Of a stretch of 54,796 nucleotides of DNA, positions 51,811 to 54,796 are shown piece after piece. This DNA comes from an uncultured Neglectibacter sp. (GTDB lineage Bacteria; Bacillota; Clostridia; Oscillospirales; Acutalibacteraceae). Each line of letters begins with the position of its first letter. The stretch's first letter is position 1. Both the position numbers and the translations under genes were made by a program. The stretch is from the NCBI GenBank assembly GCA_947647615.1, contig CANSKS010000013.1, positions 1 to 54,796 of the forward strand, read 5' to 3'. The notes beneath the pieces were generated by a model, which saw only the letters and a program-made list of their open reading frames with translations, was not told where the DNA came from and ran no database searches.

Positions 51811-54796
51811 ATGAAAAAGCTGTTGTCTCTTATATTGGCTTTTTGTATCCTGGTATCCTGTGTACCAGCAGTTTCCGCGGAAGAAGCCGAGACTCCCTCC
51901 AGCGGTTATTTAAGCGAAAATTTAAAGTATACACTGGAAGACGGCGTGCTCACAATTGGGCTTATTGAAAACCCAATAGAAGGCGTATCCTGTAATGTCC
52001 CTGCTCTGAGAGATTGCGGCATCGACAGAGACAGCATCACTACCGTGATTGTAGAAGATGGTGTGGCGGGCCTTGAGCGGGGCGCCTTTTCCAGCTGCAC
52101 CAATTTGACAAGCGTCACTCTGCCGGAACGTATGGAAGGTTCGCCTGTATGGTGGGATGTGTTTTATGGATGCAGGTCTCTCCCGGAAATCACTGTGCCG
52201 GAAGGCGTAACAGAGCTGGAATGCACCTTTTACGGGTGCCACAGCTTGCGCGCCATCCATCTTTCCAGCACCGTGCAGGCCATAGATATGGATGCCCTGC
52301 GCACCGGCGAAACCACTTCTGTATCAGGGTCTTCTTCGTTGAGCACTATAACCGTGGCGGAAGGCAGCCCTTATTATATGGTAGATAAGAATAGTGTTCT
52401 TTATCAAAAAGACGCCGGTGGAAACCCAGTGGCCTTGGTAAAGTGCCCCACAGCTTTACGGCTTGCAAAATATACGGTTCCCAGCACAGTTGCCAGCATA
52501 GAACCCCGTGCCTTTGAGAAATGCGCAAATATTTCGGAAATGGTCATTGAAGATAGCGAAACCCCGCTTTCCATTGGAACATGCGCTTTTCTCAATTCCG
52601 GTATTTATACCTACCATTTGCCTGGCCGCCTAAAGGTGCTGGGAAGCAGCGCCTTTAAGAACCATGTAGATTACGATTTTCCCAAATATACCCAGCTTAA
52701 AGTGTACTACTCCGGCACATCAGAAGATTGGACGGGTATGGCCATGCCAAACTATTTATACGACGGCGATGCCCTTTTCCCTCGCACTACTTTTTACCAT
52801 GTAGACCACACTGGCGATAGTGCTTCTACCGCTCAACCTATGGCCATGATTACCTATGCTCCAGGGGAAGGGGATTACACCCATTATGGGAAACAGCCCC
52901 CTTACCCCACGCCGGTGCAGGTGGGGGCAGATTTGGTGGTGCCGGGCTTATTGTGCCATGGAACTGACAAACGCTCCAACTATAATCATAGCTTTAAAGC
53001 CCCCGCCGGCGGACATTTCATCGGCTATGAAATAGAAGGAACGCTTTATTATCCCGGTGACCGCTACACCGTTACCGGCGACACTACCCTCACTGCCATT
53101 TGGTTTGACACCACCCAGGCCACTATCACTTTAAACGCTGTCGGCGGCACAGTACCGGCAGGCAGCGTCACTGTCACTAAGGGAGAAGCCTTCGGAAGCT
53201 TGCCCACACCCACTCGAACAGGTTACAGCTTCACCGGATGGTTCACCGCTGTCGAAGGCGGCACACCAGTAACCGCCGAAAGCATTTATAACGATGGCGA
53301 CCCTCAGGTTCTTTATGCCCACTGGGAAGCGCTTCCAGCCTTCACCGCTACTTTTGACGCCAATGGAGGCACGGTGAACCCCCTCAGCAAAACCATATAT
53401 TCCGGCGAAAACTACGGCGCGCTTCCCGTTCCGGTATGGGCGGGCCATGATTTTGATGGATGGTTCACCGCGCCGGAAAACGGTACGGTCGTTACCAATG
53501 CCACGCCCTTTCACGGCACTGCCAATATAACCCTTTATGCCCATTGGACAGAGAAAAAAGTAGTTTACAACCTCACCTATGACGCGAACGGCGGAACTGT
53601 ACGCACTGGCAGCGGCGATATCAATTCCTTTATTCACAGCTTTTCCCCGGGGGATACCTATCAAACGCCCGCCTATACCCCTACCCGCTTCGGATATATC
53701 TTTACCGGCTGGTATACAGAACGGGACGGAGGAACCCGGGTGCACCCTGGAAATGACATTACAACAGAGGGGAACTTTACCGTTTACGCGCACTGGGAAA
53801 AAGACACCACCAGGGAAGTTTTCGAAAAACTGCATTATGGCTTTATCAACAGCCCAACAGATTTTGGATATCCCTCCGATTACCAAATCCCCTATGTGCG
53901 GTATAAAACCATATTCGGTGATAACGCCCAAGCCAGAAGACTTTATCTGGGCCAGGGGACCTGGGGGGGAAACTGCTATGGTGTTGCTACCAGCGCGGCT
54001 TTGCTCTATGTGGAAAACAATGGGATCAATTCAACCGATTTCAAATCCCTGAATGGCGCCTTCAGCGCAGACAACAAGGGCATGGGGATAAACTGGCGGC
54101 GGGATCTGGGCGATAGCTTCCTTACGGTCCGCGGGTTCATTGAGTGCATGCAGATCAGCGCGATCGACGCCTGCGTATGGGATTTTGAAACAGTGCGAAC
54201 CCAGGCAGATTACCAGCAACTGGTAACAGCTGTGAAGGCGGTAAAGAACGGCGGCCCGCCTGTGAATATCAATACCTACAGCACCTCTGTAGGCCATGCC
54301 TTAGTGGGCTATGATTTCCTGGAGATTGACGAATCGGAAGACAGGATATATGTTTATGACGGAAACAATAAAGCCTCACCGGGCTACATCGCTTTAAAGA
54401 AAGACAGCACCGGAAAATATACCGGTTGGAGTTATGGCAAATATAATAAGCGGCTGGAAGTGAATTATTATAACAACTTCTACCGTGCCGCCAGCTTCCT
54501 TACCGGAAGCCAGGCCGCCCCCCTGGCAGACAAAAGCGGTTATCTCCTGCTGCAAACCAACACTCGCAACGCCAAGCTTTATGATGCCAATGGCAAGCTC
54601 GCCGGTGAACTTCAAAACGGCATATTGGTGGAAAATGCGGCAACAAACATAAAGCAGATGCTGCCGCTAACCGCGGAAAATGCTCCTGTAAGCGACCTCG
54701 TTACCCTTTGGGTGCCCGAGGGGCTGTACACCCTGGCCAACGAAGACAGTTCCATGCAAACGCTTCGGGCCACTATGGCAGATGTGGAACAGTCGG
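51811..54796 (+). CDS. secreted surface protein with BspA-type LRRs, InlB repeats and a papain-like Cys protease module (3' end cut off)
   Basis: An open frame of 995 codons running off the window. Residues 1-23 are a signal peptide (cleavage after VSA; an alternative lipobox LVSC ends at C17). Residues ~40-330 contain BspA-like leucine-rich repeats (LRAIHLSSTVQAI, ISEMVIEDSE). Three InlB/Listeria-Bacteroides repeats follow (~436-505, ~511-580, ~584-665), each with GGTV, a GY/GH-x-F-x-GW turn and a Y-A-HW end. Residues ~690-860 hold a papain/C39-like pattern: Cys722 in WGGNCYGVATS, His829 in VGHALVGYDF, Asp850 in VYDGNN. Role: probable adhesion or host/mucus interaction plus proteolysis. The anchor, if any, lies beyond the edge. 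Confidence 0.85.
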   Translation, partial: MKKLLSLILAFCILVSCVPAVSAEEAETPSSGYLSENLKYTLEDGVLTIGLIENPIEGVSCNVPALRDCGIDRDSITTVIVEDGVAGLERGAFSSCTNLTSVTLPERMEGSPVWWDVFYGCRSLPEITVPEGVTELECTFYGCHSLRAIHLSSTVQAIDMDALRTGETTSVSGSSSLSTITVAEGSPYYMVDKNSVLYQKDAGGNPVALVKCPTALRLAKYTVPSTVASIEPRAFEKCANISEMVIEDSETPLSIGTCAFLNSGIYTYHLPGRLKVLGSSAFKNHVDYDFPKYTQLKVYYSGTSEDWTGMAMPNYLYDGDALFPRTTFYHVDHTGDSASTAQPMAMITYAPGEGDYTHYGKQPPYPTPVQVGADLVVPGLLCHGTDKRSNYNHSFKAPAGGHFIGYEIEGTLYYPGDRYTVTGDTTLTAIWFDTTQATITLNAVGGTVPAGSVTVTKGEAFGSLPTPTRTGYSFTGWFTAVEGGTPVTAESIYNDGDPQVLYAHWEALPAFTATFDANGGTVNPLSKTIYSGENYGALPVPVWAGHDFDGWFTAPENGTVVTNATPFHGTANITLYAHWTEKKVVYNLTYDANGGTVRTGSGDINSFIHSFSPGDTYQTPAYTPTRFGYIFTGWYTERDGGTRVHPGNDITTEGNFTVYAHWEKDTTREVFEKLHYGFINSPTDFGYPSDYQIPYVRYKTIFGDNAQARRLYLGQGTWGGNCYGVATSAALLYVENNGINSTDFKSLNGAFSADNKGMGINWRRDLGDSFLTVRGFIECMQISAIDACVWDFETVRTQADYQQLVTAVKAVKNGGPPVNINTYSTSVGHALVGYDFLEIDESEDRIYVYDGNNKASPGYIALKKDSTGKYTGWSYGKYNKRLEVNYYNNFYRAASFLTGSQAAPLADKSGYLLLQTNTRNAKLYDANGKLAGELQNGILVENAATNIKQMLPLTAENAPVSDLVTLWVPEGLYTLANEDSSMQTLRATMADVEQS

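Noticed and set aside
1..54796. CRISPR arrays, tRNA/rRNA genes, insertion sequences or prophage genes
   Set aside because: No regularly spaced repeats, cloverleaf-like segments with CCA ends, transposase motifs or terminal inverted repeats were seen on reading both strands.

Overview
The window looks like a chromosome segment of a spore-forming, low-to-mid GC anaerobic Firmicute, most likely a gut clostridium near the Oscillospiraceae (inference). The evidence is the sporulation genes spoIIR, spoIIQ and spoIIID, AddAB in place of RecBCD, a type III glutamine synthetase, LexA with a GAAC/GTTC-like operator, an FMN riboswitch in front of a RibU transporter, and a BspA/InlB-repeat surface protein. 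No rRNA, tRNA, insertion sequence, phage gene or CRISPR array was seen.

Left part (1-15.3 kb): a patatin-like lipase; a sugar locus (L-fucose isomerase and a GH172-family protein) divergent from an AraC regulator; a small membrane protein; a MATE exporter with a terminator-containing leader; a MoxR ATPase / DUF58 / transglutaminase operon; a P-loop ATPase whose N-terminal half looks like a decayed copy of its C-terminal half; then an AraC/GyrI-like regulator and a GNAT acetyltransferase.

Centre (15.3-31.3 kb): carA is followed by a single 1359-codon gene that joins complete carbamoyl-phosphate synthase large subunit (CarB) to complete diaminopimelate epimerase (DapF), then araD. Divergent from carA is glnN, with an intrinsic terminator between promoter and start codon. 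A BlaI/BlaR1-type repressor/sensor operon with a small translationally coupled partner follows, then a duplicated CmpB-type membrane protein, a bifunctional NAD(P)HX repair enzyme, and the FMN-riboswitch/ribU unit.

Right-centre (31.3-46.3 kb): a GH2 glycosidase divergent from an AraC regulator; a larE-larB-larC operon for the nickel-pincer cofactor, with no larA in view; a DUF1538 membrane protein whose gene overlaps that of a tandem PII-like protein; and addB-addA.

Right end (46.4-54.8 kb): spoIIR, a two-component system, lexA, a candidate small RNA, spoIIQ with a sigma-F-like promoter, spoIIID with a sigma-E-like promoter, and the first 995 codons of a large secreted protein with leucine-rich and InlB-type repeats and a papain-like Cys/His/Asp module, cut by the window edge.

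All calls are from reading the sequence. Family names rest on remembered motifs, and no search was run.
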